NCBI RefSeq assembly: GCF_007049795.1
Contig: NZ_SCFY01000008.1
Span: forward strand, 1 to 64,000
Direction: 5' to 3'
DNA: 64,000 nucleotides
Source of the DNA: Ectopseudomonas mendocina
GTDB lineage: Bacteria > Pseudomonadota > Gammaproteobacteria > Pseudomonadales > Pseudomonadaceae
This document shows positions 11,968-20,419 of the stretch, piece by piece. A program made the translations under genes and the position numbers. Under the pieces are notes generated by a model. The model ran no database searches. It was not told the origin of the DNA and worked only from the letters and a program-made list of their open reading frames with translations. Each line of letters opens with the position of its first letter. Within the stretch, counting starts at the first letter, position 1.

Positions 11968-12339
11968 ATGAGTGAATCAGCCAACGAGCGTCGGCGCTTT
12001 CAGCGCATTGCCTTCGACGCCCCCACCGTCATCGCTCAAGGTGAGCGGCAATGGTCGGCAGCTCTGCACGATGTTTCACTCAAGGGCCTGCTGATCAAGA
12101 CCCCACGTGACTGGAACGGTGACCCGAACCAGCCCTTCGAAGCCCTTATCGAACTGGGAGACGAAGCCAAGGTAAAGATGGAAGTGGTGCTGACGCGCAC
12201 TCAGCCGCAGTCCCTCGGCTTCGTCTGCCGCCATATCGATCTGGACTCCATCAGCCACCTGCGCCGTCTGGTCGAACTCAACCTTGGCGATGAACAGCTT
12301 CTGGAACGCGAACTGGCAGCGCTGGGCGAAGACGACTAG
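11968..12339 (+). CDS. mapZ: MapZ-like PilZ adaptor protein
   Basis: The 123-residue single PilZ-domain protein closely resembles P. aeruginosa PA4608 (MapZ). It has RRRFQR (RxxxR) near the N terminus, DVSLKG (DxSxxG) in the middle, and the typical C terminus [17 protein letters not shown]. In P. aeruginosa MapZ binds the chemotaxis methyltransferase CheR1 when loaded with c-di-GMP and so alters flagellar switching. An ATG at 11962 is only 1 bp from the AGGAG motif (11956-11960), whereas ATG 11968 has proper spacing, so I use 11968. radA lies downstream, as in P. aeruginosa. Confidence 0.92.
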   Translation: MSESANERRRFQRIAFDAPTVIAQGERQWSAALHDVSLKGLLIKTPRDWNGDPNQPFEALIELGDEAKVKMEVVLTRTQPQSLGFVCRHIDLDSISHLRRLVELNLGDEQLLERELAALGEDD

Positions 12340-12342
12340 TGG

Positions 12343-12489
12343 TCAGTGGCGCAGGCAGGCTGCTTCTGCCTGCTCACGGCGCTGGCGACGCGCCTGAATA
12401 CGCTGCGCCTCACGACGTGCATCGCGCGACTCGACTGCTTTGGCGTCGAAGTTGAAAGCCCGGGAAAAGAAATCGAAGAACAGGAACAT
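12343..12489 (-). CDS. Small 48-residue protein, Phe-rich start and basic tail
   Basis: A short open frame on the minus strand starts with ATG at 12489 behind a strong AAGGAG site 8 bases upstream, and ends with TGA at 12343-12345. The predicted protein begins MFLFFDFFSRAFNFDAKAVE and continues as an Arg/Gln/Ala-rich amphipathic helix (…ARREAQRIQARRQRREQAEA…), ending in CLRH. It converges with mapZ, the stops being 3 bp apart. I recall similar short proteins in other pseudomonads but cannot name a family. Function unknown. Confidence 0.72.
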   Translation of the reverse strand: MFLFFDFFSRAFNFDAKAVESRDARREAQRIQARRQRREQAEAACLRH

Positions 12490-12608
12490 GATGGCATCTC
12501 CTTCAGTGGATACGCCTTCATGCTGCGCGCCGATAGCCTGCTACCTATTGATCTCGGTCAGTTTTCGCCCCGCCCCACTCGCGGCAGAACGCCGCATGCG
12601 TGGATCGC

Positions 12609-12662
12609 GGCTGTAGCCCCTCCCACAGCGGACTCCTGACGCCTGTGGGAAGGGCTTTAGCC
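12609..12662. repeat. Palindromic REP-type element
   Basis: GGCTGTAGCCCCTCCCACAG is matched in inverted orientation by CCTGTGGGAAGGGCTTTAGCC, with a 13-nt spacer. It lies between the 48-codon gene and radA, just past the radA stop. It has no T-tract, so it is a REP and not a classical terminator. Confidence 0.82.
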
Positions 12663-12672
12663 AGGACTTGGC

Positions 12673-14031
12673 TTATTCGAACAGCGCATCCAGCGCCTGT
12701 TCCAACCGCGTGACAGCAACGATCTGCAGCCCAGGCGGCGCCTCCTTGGGCGCGTTGCCTTTGGGCACGATGGCACGTTTGAAGCCGTGCTTGGCCGCCT
12801 CTTTCAGGCGTTCCTGACCACTCGGCACCGGGCGGATCTCGCCAGACAGGCCGATCTCGCCGAATACCAGCAGGTCGTGCTGCAAAGGCCGGTTGCGCAA
12901 GCTGGAGATCACCGCCGCCATCAACGCCAGGTCAGACGCCGTTTCCAGCACCTTGACCCCACCAACCACGTTGAGAAACACGTCCTGGTCGTAGGTCGGG
13001 ATGCCGCCATGGCGATGCAGCACCGCCAGGAGCATGGCCAGACGGTTCTGATCGAGACCCAGGGTGACGCGGCGGGGGTTGCCCAGATGACTGGTGTCGA
13101 CCAGCGCCTGCACCTCCACCAGCATCGGCCGCGAGCCTTCCCAGGTGGCCATCACCACACTGCCGGGCACTGCCTCCTGAGCACGGGTGAGGAAGATCGC
13201 CGAGGGGTTGGAGACTTCCTTCAAGCCCTTGTCGGTCATGCCAAACACACCCAGCTCGTTGACCGCGCCGAAACGGTTCTTCACTGCCCGCAGCAGGCGC
13301 AGACGACCGTCGGACTCACCCTCGAAATACAGCACGGTATCGACCATGTGCTCCAGCACGCGCGGACCGGCCAGCGCGCCTTCCTTCGTCACGTGGCCGA
13401 CGAGAAAGATCGCCGTACCACTCTGCTTGGCGAAACGCACCAGCAGCGCCGCACTCTCGCGCACCTGGGCGACACCGCCTGGCGCCGACTGCAACTGCTC
13501 GGTGAAGATGGTCTGAATCGAGTCGATCACCATCACCTTGGGTTTTTCCTGGCGCGCGGTGGCGATGATCGTCTCGATGCAGGTCTCGGTCATGACCTTG
13601 AGCTTGTCCTGCGGCAGGTCCAGCCGCCGTGCACGCATCGCCACCTGCTGCTGCGATTCTTCGCCGGTGACGTAGAGAGCGGGAAAACGCGTGGCGATAT
13701 TGCACAGCGTCTGCAGCAGGATGGTCGACTTGCCAATGCCTGGGTCACCACCAATCAGCACCACCGAGCCATCGACTAGGCCGCCGCCAAGTACACGATC
13801 GAGCTCGCCGGAAGCGGTGGAAAAACGCGGAATTTCCTCGACACTGACTTCAGCCAGGGTCTTGATATTGGCCTTGTCGCCGGCCCAGCCGGTGCGACCG
13901 CTGGGCGTAGCGCCCTCGACCACGGTTTCCACCAGGGTATTCCAGGCGCCGCACTCGCCACACTGCCCGGCCCACTTGGGAAAGGTGGCGCCACACTCGG
14001 TGCAGCCGTACATGCGTTTTGCCTTGGCCAT
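12673..14031 (-). CDS. radA: DNA repair protein RadA
   Basis: The 452-residue protein starts with a C4 zinc finger (CTECGATFPKWAGQCGEC). It continues with a RecA-like ATPase core (Walker A GGDPGIGKST), the RadA-specific KNRFG motif, and a C-terminal Lon-like domain without the protease active site. RadA promotes branch migration of recombination intermediates. The start MAKAKRMYGC (14031) fits the family; the longer upstream frame has no homologous look. It diverges from the GNAT gene. Confidence 0.95.
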   Translation of the reverse strand: MAKAKRMYGCTECGATFPKWAGQCGECGAWNTLVETVVEGATPSGRTGWAGDKANIKTLAEVSVEEIPRFSTASGELDRVLGGGLVDGSVVLIGGDPGIGKSTILLQTLCNIATRFPALYVTGEESQQQVAMRARRLDLPQDKLKVMTETCIETIIATARQEKPKVMVIDSIQTIFTEQLQSAPGGVAQVRESAALLVRFAKQSGTAIFLVGHVTKEGALAGPRVLEHMVDTVLYFEGESDGRLRLLRAVKNRFGAVNELGVFGMTDKGLKEVSNPSAIFLTRAQEAVPGSVVMATWEGSRPMLVEVQALVDTSHLGNPRRVTLGLDQNRLAMLLAVLHRHGGIPTYDQDVFLNVVGGVKVLETASDLALMAAVISSLRNRPLQHDLLVFGEIGLSGEIRPVPSGQERLKEAAKHGFKRAIVPKGNAPKEAPPGLQIVAVTRLEQALDALFE

Positions 14032-14128
14032 GGGGAAATCGTCCTGCCTGTTGAGCGAAGGCTGGAACGATACCGAACTACTGGATAGATTTACAGACCA
14101 CCGACACAGACCTTCACCAGGAAACACC

Positions 14129-14623
14129 ATGCAGATCGAACTGCTACCCACCACCGCCGAGCAATTACCGCTGATCCGCAATCTTTATCAGTTCTACTCC
14201 TACGACAGCTCGGACTGGGAGCAGGAGGACGTCGAGGTCGATGGTCGTTTCTACATTCATGAAGAGCACCTGCAGCGCTATTGGCAGGAGCCGGGCTGGA
14301 GCGCCAGCCTGATCCTGGCTGATGGGTTCATTGCCGGTTTTCTGCTGGTCGAGCGCAGCGAACTGCCCGCCATCGATGCACCGGAATTCGCCGATTTGTT
14401 CATCCTCAAGCGCTACCGCCGACTGGGTATCGGTCGTGCACTGGTGCAGCAGGCGATGGGCGACGGCAGCACCTGGTTGTTGCGCTTCTACCGCCAGGAC
14501 AAGGTGGCCCTGGCTTTCTGGCAACAGTTGATGAGCGAGTTGCCAAGACCGCCGAGGGCGGTCTGGACGGAAGATGAGGCAGACGGACTGCTGACCTATC
14601 TGATCAACCCGCCCGTGCATTGA
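14129..14623 (+). CDS. GNAT family N-acetyltransferase
   Basis: The 164-residue protein has a GNAT core with the acetyl-CoA-binding motif RRLGIGRALVQQAM and an acidic N-terminal half (…SDWEQEDVEVDG…). The substrate is unknown. The start ATG lies behind an AGGA motif. The gene is transcribed away from radA and converges with the first YdcH-like gene. Confidence 0.82.
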   Translation: MQIELLPTTAEQLPLIRNLYQFYSYDSSDWEQEDVEVDGRFYIHEEHLQRYWQEPGWSASLILADGFIAGFLLVERSELPAIDAPEFADLFILKRYRRLGIGRALVQQAMGDGSTWLLRFYRQDKVALAFWQQLMSELPRPPRAVWTEDEADGLLTYLINPPVH

Positions 14624-14697
14624 AGCGTTTGGCCGCAGGCGCCCGCTTGCGAGCGATCAACCTGCCACAAATATCGCCGGCAAGCCGGCCCCTACGC

Positions 14698-14976
14698 TCA
14701 ACCCTTGCAACCGTTGCCACAGCCACAGCACTGCCCGGAGGCACGCTTGAGCTGACGAGCAAGTTCGTCTTTGAGCGCAACTCGGTTGAGTTTCAGCGCG
14801 CTGAGGGCGACGTCATCGAGCAACTCGATACCGTCTTCTATCCGGCAGATGCGCTTGTCCAGCGCTTCGTACTCTTCGGCCTGGCGAGAGAACTGTTCGT
14901 CGCTCTGGCGCAGGCGCTGTAGTTCGTTGCGCAGTTCGGGGAAGTCATGAACCAACGGATGGTGGTCGACGTGCAT
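14698..14976 (-). CDS. YdcH-like (DUF465) protein with Cys-rich tail
   Basis: The 92-residue protein matches the small coiled-coil YdcH/DUF465 family (HPLVHDFPELRNELQRLRQSDEQF then EYEALDKRICRIEDG). Unlike its neighbour at 15045, it ends with a cysteine-rich extension, QCCGCGNGCKG. The family has no firm function. The two paralogues sit in tandem on the same strand. Confidence 0.85.
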   Translation of the reverse strand: MHVDHHPLVHDFPELRNELQRLRQSDEQFSRQAEEYEALDKRICRIEDGIELLDDVALSALKLNRVALKDELARQLKRASGQCCGCGNGCKG

Positions 14977-15044
14977 GATGAAGCCTCTGACAAGAAAGAT
15001 GGCTCCAGCCTAGCGCTGCACGTCGACCGTTCATTTGATCCGGA

Positions 15045-15293
15045 TCAAGCACTGCCCGCCTTACGCAGCAGATCGGCGATCTCGTCCTTCAGGCCCACAC
15101 GCTGCAGCTTTAGCCCCTGCAATGTCAGGTCGTCGGCAGCCTCACGGCCGTCCTCTATTTCGTAAATGCGCTTGTCCAGCGCCTCGTACTCTCCAGCCAG
15201 GCGAGGGAAGTGCGGGTCACTTTGCATCAGCTTGCGCATGGTATCGCCTTGCTGAGGGAATTCGCGGGTCAACGGGTGATGTTCAAGCGGCAT
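15045..15293 (-). CDS. YdcH-like (DUF465) protein
   Basis: The 82-residue paralogue of the neighbouring protein shares HHPLTREFP and EYEALDKRIYEIEDG. The start MPLEHH (15293) has GGAGG upstream on the minus strand and replaces a longer frame whose N terminus looks non-coding. It ends in RKAGSA and lacks the cysteine tail. Probably a short helical hairpin; role unknown. Confidence 0.85.
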   Translation of the reverse strand: MPLEHHPLTREFPQQGDTMRKLMQSDPHFPRLAGEYEALDKRIYEIEDGREAADDLTLQGLKLQRVGLKDEIADLLRKAGSA

Positions 15294-15489
15294 GGAGGAC
15301 CTCCCCAAAGAGTGTCCCTTTAGCCTAGTCGAAGCTGGGCCGCGTGCCGCCAAAGAGCGATCAGCAAGCCAGCCGTCAGTCGACGAGCACTGCCTGTGCC
15401 CGCACTACGAAATGAAATGTTGCAGCTTTTCTGCTTTTCCTACCGCTCTTGCGCTAAATTCATCGGCCCTTGGCTACTTATCCCCCTAC

Positions 15490-16515
15490 ATGACACTCCT
15501 GATAGCGTTCGCTGTCCTCTCCATTCTGGTTTCGTTCATCTGCTCCATCCTCGAAGCCGCCCTGCTCTCCCTCACGCCCAGTTACATCGCTCAGCAGAAG
15601 GTCGAAAAACCTCAGCTGTACGAAAGGCTGAAAGAGCTCAAAGACAAGATCGACCAGCCGCTGGCGGCCATCCTGACTCTCAATACCGTGGCGCACACCG
15701 TTGGCGCGACCGGTGTCGGTGCGCAGGTGGCAATCGTCTTCGGCGACGGTTACCTGGGTATCGCCTCGGCGGTCATGACCCTGCTGATTCTGGTGCTCTC
15801 GGAGATTCTGCCGAAGACCATCGGCGCTCGTTACTGGCGCGCCCTGGCCCCCTTCCTGCCGAGCCTGCTGCGGGCGATGATCCTGCTGCTCAAGCCGTTC
15901 ATCGTGCTATCTGACCTGATCATGCGCCTGTTTGGCGGCAAGGAGCCGGAGCACGACATTCGCCAGGAAATCAAAGCGCTGACCCTGCTCGGCCGCGAGG
16001 TGGGCAAACTCGACGAAGACGAGCATCGAGTGATCAGCAACATCCTCGACCTGCACGAGATTCGTCTGCGCGACATCATGACGCCACGCATCGTCTGCGA
16101 GTCGGCCGCACCGGATGAATCGATCGCCGCGTTCAAAACCCGTGCCCGCGAGAGCCAGTTCTCCCGCTACCCGGTAATCGGCGAGGACGAGTCGCCGCTG
16201 GGCGTGGTGTTCCGCTATGACGCCCTGGCCGCCGAGAACGACGCCGAACCGATCACCCAGATCATGAAGCCGCTCAAGGTCGTGTCGGAAAGCATGAACG
16301 TGGAAAACCTGATGACCCTGCTGATGCAGGAGCGTCAGCACATGTGCCTGGTGTACGACGAATTCGGTAGCTGGCGCGGCCTGGTGACGCTGGAAGACAT
16401 CATGGAAACCATCATCGGCAAGCCGATCCTCGACGAGACCGACGACATCCCCAACATGCGCCGCTTCGCCAAGCGCCGCTGGGAGCACCGACTCAAGGCG
16501 ATCCGCGAAGACTGA
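15490..16515 (+). CDS. CNNM/CBS-domain membrane protein (hemolysin-like)
   Basis: The 341-residue protein has an N-terminal DUF21 (CNNM) membrane domain with three or four transmembrane helices, followed by a CBS pair (from LHEIRLRDIMTPRIV to GLVTLEDIMETIIG). The C-terminal CorC/HlyC domain seen in longer relatives is missing. CNNM proteins are linked to Mg2+/Co2+ efflux. I chose ATG 15490 because it starts directly at the first hydrophobic helix; an in-frame ATG at 15412 is possible, and neither has a good ribosome-binding site. It ends directly against the fpr stop. Confidence 0.85.
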   Translation: MTLLIAFAVLSILVSFICSILEAALLSLTPSYIAQQKVEKPQLYERLKELKDKIDQPLAAILTLNTVAHTVGATGVGAQVAIVFGDGYLGIASAVMTLLILVLSEILPKTIGARYWRALAPFLPSLLRAMILLLKPFIVLSDLIMRLFGGKEPEHDIRQEIKALTLLGREVGKLDEDEHRVISNILDLHEIRLRDIMTPRIVCESAAPDESIAAFKTRARESQFSRYPVIGEDESPLGVVFRYDALAAENDAEPITQIMKPLKVVSESMNVENLMTLLMQERQHMCLVYDEFGSWRGLVTLEDIMETIIGKPILDETDDIPNMRRFAKRRWEHRLKAIRED

Positions 16516-17292
16516 TCACCAGTAGTTTTCGACTGCCACCTGACCCGGCCGCCGGGTCAGGCTCAGGTTCAGACCACGCGCCTTCAGGCGTTGACGAATG
16601 TCGTCGATCATCTGTGGGTTGCCGCAGATCATCACTCGCGAATGCTCAGGCGTCAGCTCAAGCCCGGCGGCCCGTTCCAGCTCGCCGCTGTCGAGCAGCT
16701 CGGTGATGCGCGCACTCAGGCAATCCGGCACCTGCTCACGAGTGACCACCGGCAGGTAGGTGAGCTTGTCGGCGAACTCGGCCAAGTGCTCCAGCTCGGC
16801 AAGCCCCCTGATCAGCGGCTGGTAAGCCAGCTCGGCAGAGGTTCTTGCGCTGTACACCAGCACGATGCGCTCGAAGCGCTGCCACACCTCGAAATCCTGC
16901 AGGATCGACAAAAAAGGCGCGATGCCAGTGCCGCTACCCAGCAGCCAGAGGTCACGGCCGTCGACGAAGCGGTCCAGGGTCAGGTAGCCGGTCGCCATCT
17001 TCTCTACCAGCACGCTGTCGCCGACGCGCAGTCGACTCAGCTCACTGGTGAATTCGCCACCCGGCACCACGATGGAGAAGAACTCGAGAAACTCGTCATG
17101 TGGCGCGGACACCAGCGAATAGGCGCGCCAAACCACAGTGCCATCGGTTTTCTCCACGCCCAGGCGCACGAACTGCCCGGCGCGGAAACGAAAGCCCGGG
17201 TCACGGGTAGTGCGCAGGGTAAACAGACTCTGCGTCAAGCTGCGTACCTCGAGCAGCGTCTGACGGGTGAACTTGTCTTCGCTGACGGTCAT
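16516..17292 (-). CDS. fpr: Ferredoxin-NADP reductase
   Basis: The 258-residue flavoprotein has the FAD-binding RAYSLVSAP motif, the NADP-binding GSGTGIAPF motif and a C terminus ending VAVENYW, typical of bacterial subclass II reductases. It passes electrons between NADPH and ferredoxin or flavodoxin and helps in oxidative stress and iron release. The start MTVSEDKF (17292) gives the normal family length. It diverges from rlmG across a short shared promoter region. Confidence 0.93.
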   Translation of the reverse strand: MTVSEDKFTRQTLLEVRSLTQSLFTLRTTRDPGFRFRAGQFVRLGVEKTDGTVVWRAYSLVSAPHDEFLEFFSIVVPGGEFTSELSRLRVGDSVLVEKMATGYLTLDRFVDGRDLWLLGSGTGIAPFLSILQDFEVWQRFERIVLVYSARTSAELAYQPLIRGLAELEHLAEFADKLTYLPVVTREQVPDCLSARITELLDSGELERAAGLELTPEHSRVMICGNPQMIDDIRQRLKARGLNLSLTRRPGQVAVENYW

Positions 17293-17361
17293 AATCGCCC
17301 CCTTCATTGAATACCTGTCCAGTCTGGCGCAATCGGCCAGCGACAAACACCGAAGGTTTGC

Positions 17362-18486
17362 ATGCCTACTCTCGAAACTCCCTTCGCCAGCCTAGAACTG
17401 CAGCGTCAACCGCACCAGGCGAACGAGCCGCTCCAAGCCTTCGACGCCGCCGACGAATACCTGCTCCATCATCTTCATGAGCATGGCATCGCACCAAGCA
17501 GCCGGGTGCTGCTGCTCAACGACAGCTTCGGCGCCCTCGCCTGCTCGCTGGCCGGACACTGCCAGGTGACCAGCAGCGGCGACTCGCACCTGGGCTTTCT
17601 CGCCTTGCAGAAGAACCTCGCCAGCAACGGACTTAATGGCGATACGGTGACCTTTCTGCCGAGCTGCGAAACGCCGCAGGGACCGTTCGACTGGATACTG
17701 ATCCGTGTGCCCAAGACCCTGGCGCTGCTGGAGGAGCAACTGATTCGCCTGCACGGCCAGTTGGCGCCGAATGCCCGCGTGGTAGCAGGGGCGATGATCA
17801 AGCACCTGCCGCGTGCCGCCGGTGATCTGCTGGAGCAATACGTCGGCCCGGTGCAGGCCTCGCTGGCGGTGAAGAAAGCCCGCCTGCTGGTCGCCACGCC
17901 TGAAACCAAGGCGGCGCCGCACTCGCCCTACCCGACCCGCTATCGCCTGGACAAATCAGCGCTGGAGCTGGTCAACCACGCCAATGTGTTCTGCCGCGAC
18001 GGCCTGGATATCGGCACCCGCGCCTTTCTTCCGCATCTGCCGCGCCACCTCGGCCGCGTGCGCGTCGCCGATCTCGGTTGTGGTAACGGCGTGCTCGGTA
18101 TCGCCTACGCCCTGGGCAGCCCGCAGGCAGAACTGACGCTGGTGGACGAGTCGTATATGGCCGTGCAATCGGCGCAGGAAAACTGGCGGGCGGCTCTCGG
18201 TGATCGACCTGTAACGATCCGTGCTGGCGACGGCCTGGCCGAACAGCCCGCCGACTCGCTGGATATGGTGCTGTGCAACCCGCCCTTCCACCAGCAGCAG
18301 GTGGTCGGCGACTTCCTAGCCTGGCGCATGTTCCAGCAGGCCCGAGCGGCGCTGGTCGCTGGCGGTGAACTGTGGATAGTCGGCAACCGCCACCTGGGCT
18401 ACCACGCCAAGCTGGCCCGGCTGTTCCGCGGCGTCGAACAGGTGGCGGCCAATCCGAAATTCGTGGTGCTCAAGGCGAGAAAATGA
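17362..18486 (+). CDS. rlmG: 23S rRNA (guanine-1835-N2)-methyltransferase RlmG
   Basis: The 374-residue protein has two related Rossmann methyltransferase halves. The C-terminal half is active: it has the SAM-binding VADLGCGNGVLGI and the catalytic NPPFHQ (N-P-P-F, for N2-guanine methylation). The N-terminal half is a degenerate copy that helps bind RNA. Both features and the length fit RlmG, which modifies G1835 of 23S rRNA. Confidence 0.92.
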   Translation: MPTLETPFASLELQRQPHQANEPLQAFDAADEYLLHHLHEHGIAPSSRVLLLNDSFGALACSLAGHCQVTSSGDSHLGFLALQKNLASNGLNGDTVTFLPSCETPQGPFDWILIRVPKTLALLEEQLIRLHGQLAPNARVVAGAMIKHLPRAAGDLLEQYVGPVQASLAVKKARLLVATPETKAAPHSPYPTRYRLDKSALELVNHANVFCRDGLDIGTRAFLPHLPRHLGRVRVADLGCGNGVLGIAYALGSPQAELTLVDESYMAVQSAQENWRAALGDRPVTIRAGDGLAEQPADSLDMVLCNPPFHQQQVVGDFLAWRMFQQARAALVAGGELWIVGNRHLGYHAKLARLFRGVEQVAANPKFVVLKARK

Positions 18487-18509
18487 TCCGTCGATTGTAA
18501 CGGGCAAAA

Positions 18510-18529
18510 AGTATCACTAAAGTGGCACT
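18510..18529. promoter_or_regulatory. Candidate operator of the toxin-antitoxin pair
   Basis: AGTATCACT-AA-AGTGGCACT is an imperfect palindrome with an exact CACT/AGTG core, 25 bp before the antitoxin ATG. It overlaps a possible -10 (TAAAGT, 18518-18523) lying 17 bp after a possible -35 (TTGTAA). Autorepression by antitoxin is the rule in such modules; the site itself is inferred. Confidence 0.45.
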
Positions 18530-18554
18530 TTCATCTGCGCAGCGGACATCGCCC

Positions 18555-18812
18555 ATGAAAGTCGAGTTGGTCACCAACCTGAAGCGGCAAGCCACCAAGA
18601 TTCTGGCCGACCTTCACGAGTCCAAAGAGCCCGTACTGATCACCGAGCATGGAATGCCCTCGGCTTATCTGGTGGATGTCGATGATTACCAGTTCATGCA
18701 GAAGCGTCTCGCCCTTCTGGATGCCCTGGCTCGCGGTGAACGTGCCGTAATCGAAGGCAACGCTGTGAACCATGAGCAGGCCAAGGAAAGGCTGAGCAAG
18801 TGGCTGAAATAG
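18555..18812 (+). CDS. Phd/YefM-type antitoxin
   Basis: The 85-residue protein has the Phd/YefM fold signature: an N-terminal DNA-binding part (NLKRQATKILADL), then EPVLITEHGMPSAYLVDVDDYQ. It should neutralise the overlapping toxin and repress the operon. Start ATG 18555 is preferred to the longer frame from 18522. The end overlaps the toxin start by 13 bp, which suggests translational coupling. Confidence 0.9.
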   Translation: MKVELVTNLKRQATKILADLHESKEPVLITEHGMPSAYLVDVDDYQFMQKRLALLDALARGERAVIEGNAVNHEQAKERLSKWLK

Positions 18813-19096
18813 TCTGGACGAACACTGCCATCGAGCAGCTCGACGATCTAGCGCAATACATCGCCCTCGACAAACCAGATGCCGCGCGAGCGCTGGTCAG
18901 GAGGGCCGTTGAAACGGTTTCACGGCTAGCAGATTTCCCCCTGTCGGGCCGTGTTCCAGATGAGCTTCCGCACTCGGTGTACCGCGAAATCGTCGTCCCG
19001 CCCTGCCGAATTTTCTACCGCTATACAAACACAACGGTTTTCATCATTTACATCATGCGAGAGGAGCGCGTGCTACGCGCCCACATGCTCGAGTGA
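18800..19096 (+). CDS. RelE/ParE-family toxin
   Basis: The 98-residue protein has the RelE/ParE superfamily pattern: an N-terminal helix (WTNTAIEQLDDLAQYIALDK), FPLSGRVPDE, then REIVVPPCRIFYRY and a C-terminal REERVLR strand. I favour the ParE side (gyrase poison) from the N-terminal pattern, but RelE-like mRNA cleavage cannot be excluded. The start is GTG at 18800 inside the antitoxin gene. It ends just before the convergent TldE-like gene. Confidence 0.88.
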   Translation: MAEIVWTNTAIEQLDDLAQYIALDKPDAARALVRRAVETVSRLADFPLSGRVPDELPHSVYREIVVPPCRIFYRYTNTTVFIIYIMREERVLRAHMLE

Positions 19097-19099
19097 TCG

Positions 19100-20419
19100 T
19101 CATAACGTCAGAGTAAACCGCGACAGCAGCGCGCCCGGCAACGCCATCGAGCCGGTCTGCCTGGCGCCGTAGGTCCCGCCCGGCAGCAGCAGCTCCGGCT
19201 CGCGGGTCAGGGCTTCCAGCTGCAGGCCGAGGAAGTCGAACAGCGAATCGTCAAAACGCATGGTATCGACTGGCGCCTGGATCTGCCCATCCTCGACCCA
19301 GAAGGTGGCGAAGCGGGTCATGCCAGTCAGGCGCCCGGCCGGCAGGTCGGAGAAGTTGCCGTACCACAGGTTGCCGATATACAGGCCGCTGCCCAGTTGC
19401 TGCAGAGCGTCCCGCTCGTCCAGCTCGCCGCCGTGCATGTGCAGCGACAAAGGATATTCACCACGGCAGGCGCCATTGGCGATCAACCCGTACTCGGCGG
19501 CGCTGCGCGAGCTGACCAGGCGCTCGCCGGGTCGCCCCTGGCTGATCAGGCGCAACGGCCGACGCGGCCCTTCTGCGGTAAAGGCCGGCGCCAGGCCGCC
19601 TTCGATGCGCTCGTCCATGGTCACCAACGGGCTGAGCTCGGATTTACCGTTGAACAGCCGCTGCAACGGGCTGCCACCCGACGCCAGCGCCTGGGCGCCG
19701 AAGCCCCAGCAGCACAGGCTGACCAGTTCTTCCAGCGCCGCCGGTGCCAGGTAGGCGCGATAAGCCCCCGGCTGCAGCGCCTTGGCCGGCCGGCCGAGAA
19801 ATTCCAGTTGTTGCCGCGCGCGGTCCAGCTTGCGGGCGAACGCCTGGGCGTCCCACTGCTCACCGGCATAGGCGCTTTTCACCGCCTGGCCGTTGCCGTG
19901 AAACAGGCTGAATTCGAAGTTGAAACTGCTCGCGGCGTACCAGCCGAATGCGCCCCAGGAACTGGCGAAGCCCTGGTACTGAGGCCCCACGGCCAGAAAG
20001 CCGACCAGATCCAGACCAGCAGCCGCAGCGACGATCTGCTGCGCCATGACCGCACTGTCGAGCGAACCTGCTTCATTCGCCACCTCGCTGCGCCAAGCCT
20101 CACGGTTCAAGCGCAGATAAGGGTCATCACTCAAGGTTGGCAGCACGCCTCGCAGGCGCTGCACTATCTGCTGCAGACGCGGCAGATCCTCATCGAGCAC
20201 ACCGCTGAGTGCCAGTTTGCTCTCGGCATGGCGCTGCCCCAGGTACAGAGAAAGGGTGACGTAGACCTGCTGCACATCGCCGGCCTGGCGCACCTGACCC
20301 TGATTGAACCGGATGAAGCTGGACACCTCGGCGCCATAGGCCAGGGTGAAACACTCCTCGCCCACGACTTGTGCCTGCAGATGCTCGAACAACGCGCTGA
20401 AATGCTGACGTGCATCCAT
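19100..20419 (-). CDS. TldE/PmbA-like partner subunit
   Basis: This 439-residue protein belongs to the TldD/PmbA family but lacks the metal-binding HExxxH motif, so it is the likely TldE-type partner of the gene before it. The ATG overlaps the stop of the TldD-like gene by one base, indicating a coupled operon. The pair is divergent from the canonical TldD/PmbA of pseudomonads. TldD/TldE complexes are metalloproteases that act on unfolded peptides and mature peptide natural products; the substrate here is unknown. Confidence 0.8.
   Translation of the reverse strand: MDARQHFSALFEHLQAQVVGEECFTLAYGAEVSSFIRFNQGQVRQAGDVQQVYVTLSLYLGQRHAESKLALSGVLDEDLPRLQQIVQRLRGVLPTLSDDPYLRLNREAWRSEVANEAGSLDSAVMAQQIVAAAAGLDLVGFLAVGPQYQGFASSWGAFGWYAASSFNFEFSLFHGNGQAVKSAYAGEQWDAQAFARKLDRARQQLEFLGRPAKALQPGAYRAYLAPAALEELVSLCCWGFGAQALASGGSPLQRLFNGKSELSPLVTMDERIEGGLAPAFTAEGPRRPLRLISQGRPGERLVSSRSAAEYGLIANGACRGEYPLSLHMHGGELDERDALQQLGSGLYIGNLWYGNFSDLPAGRLTGMTRFATFWVEDGQIQAPVDTMRFDDSLFDFLGLQLEALTREPELLLPGGTYGARQTGSMALPGALLSRFTLTL

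Noticed and set aside
12336..12521. A 61-codon minus-strand frame overlapping the 48-codon gene
   Set aside because: It lacks a ribosome-binding site and has Ser/Cys-rich shadow composition; the alternative frame with AAGGAG is better supported.
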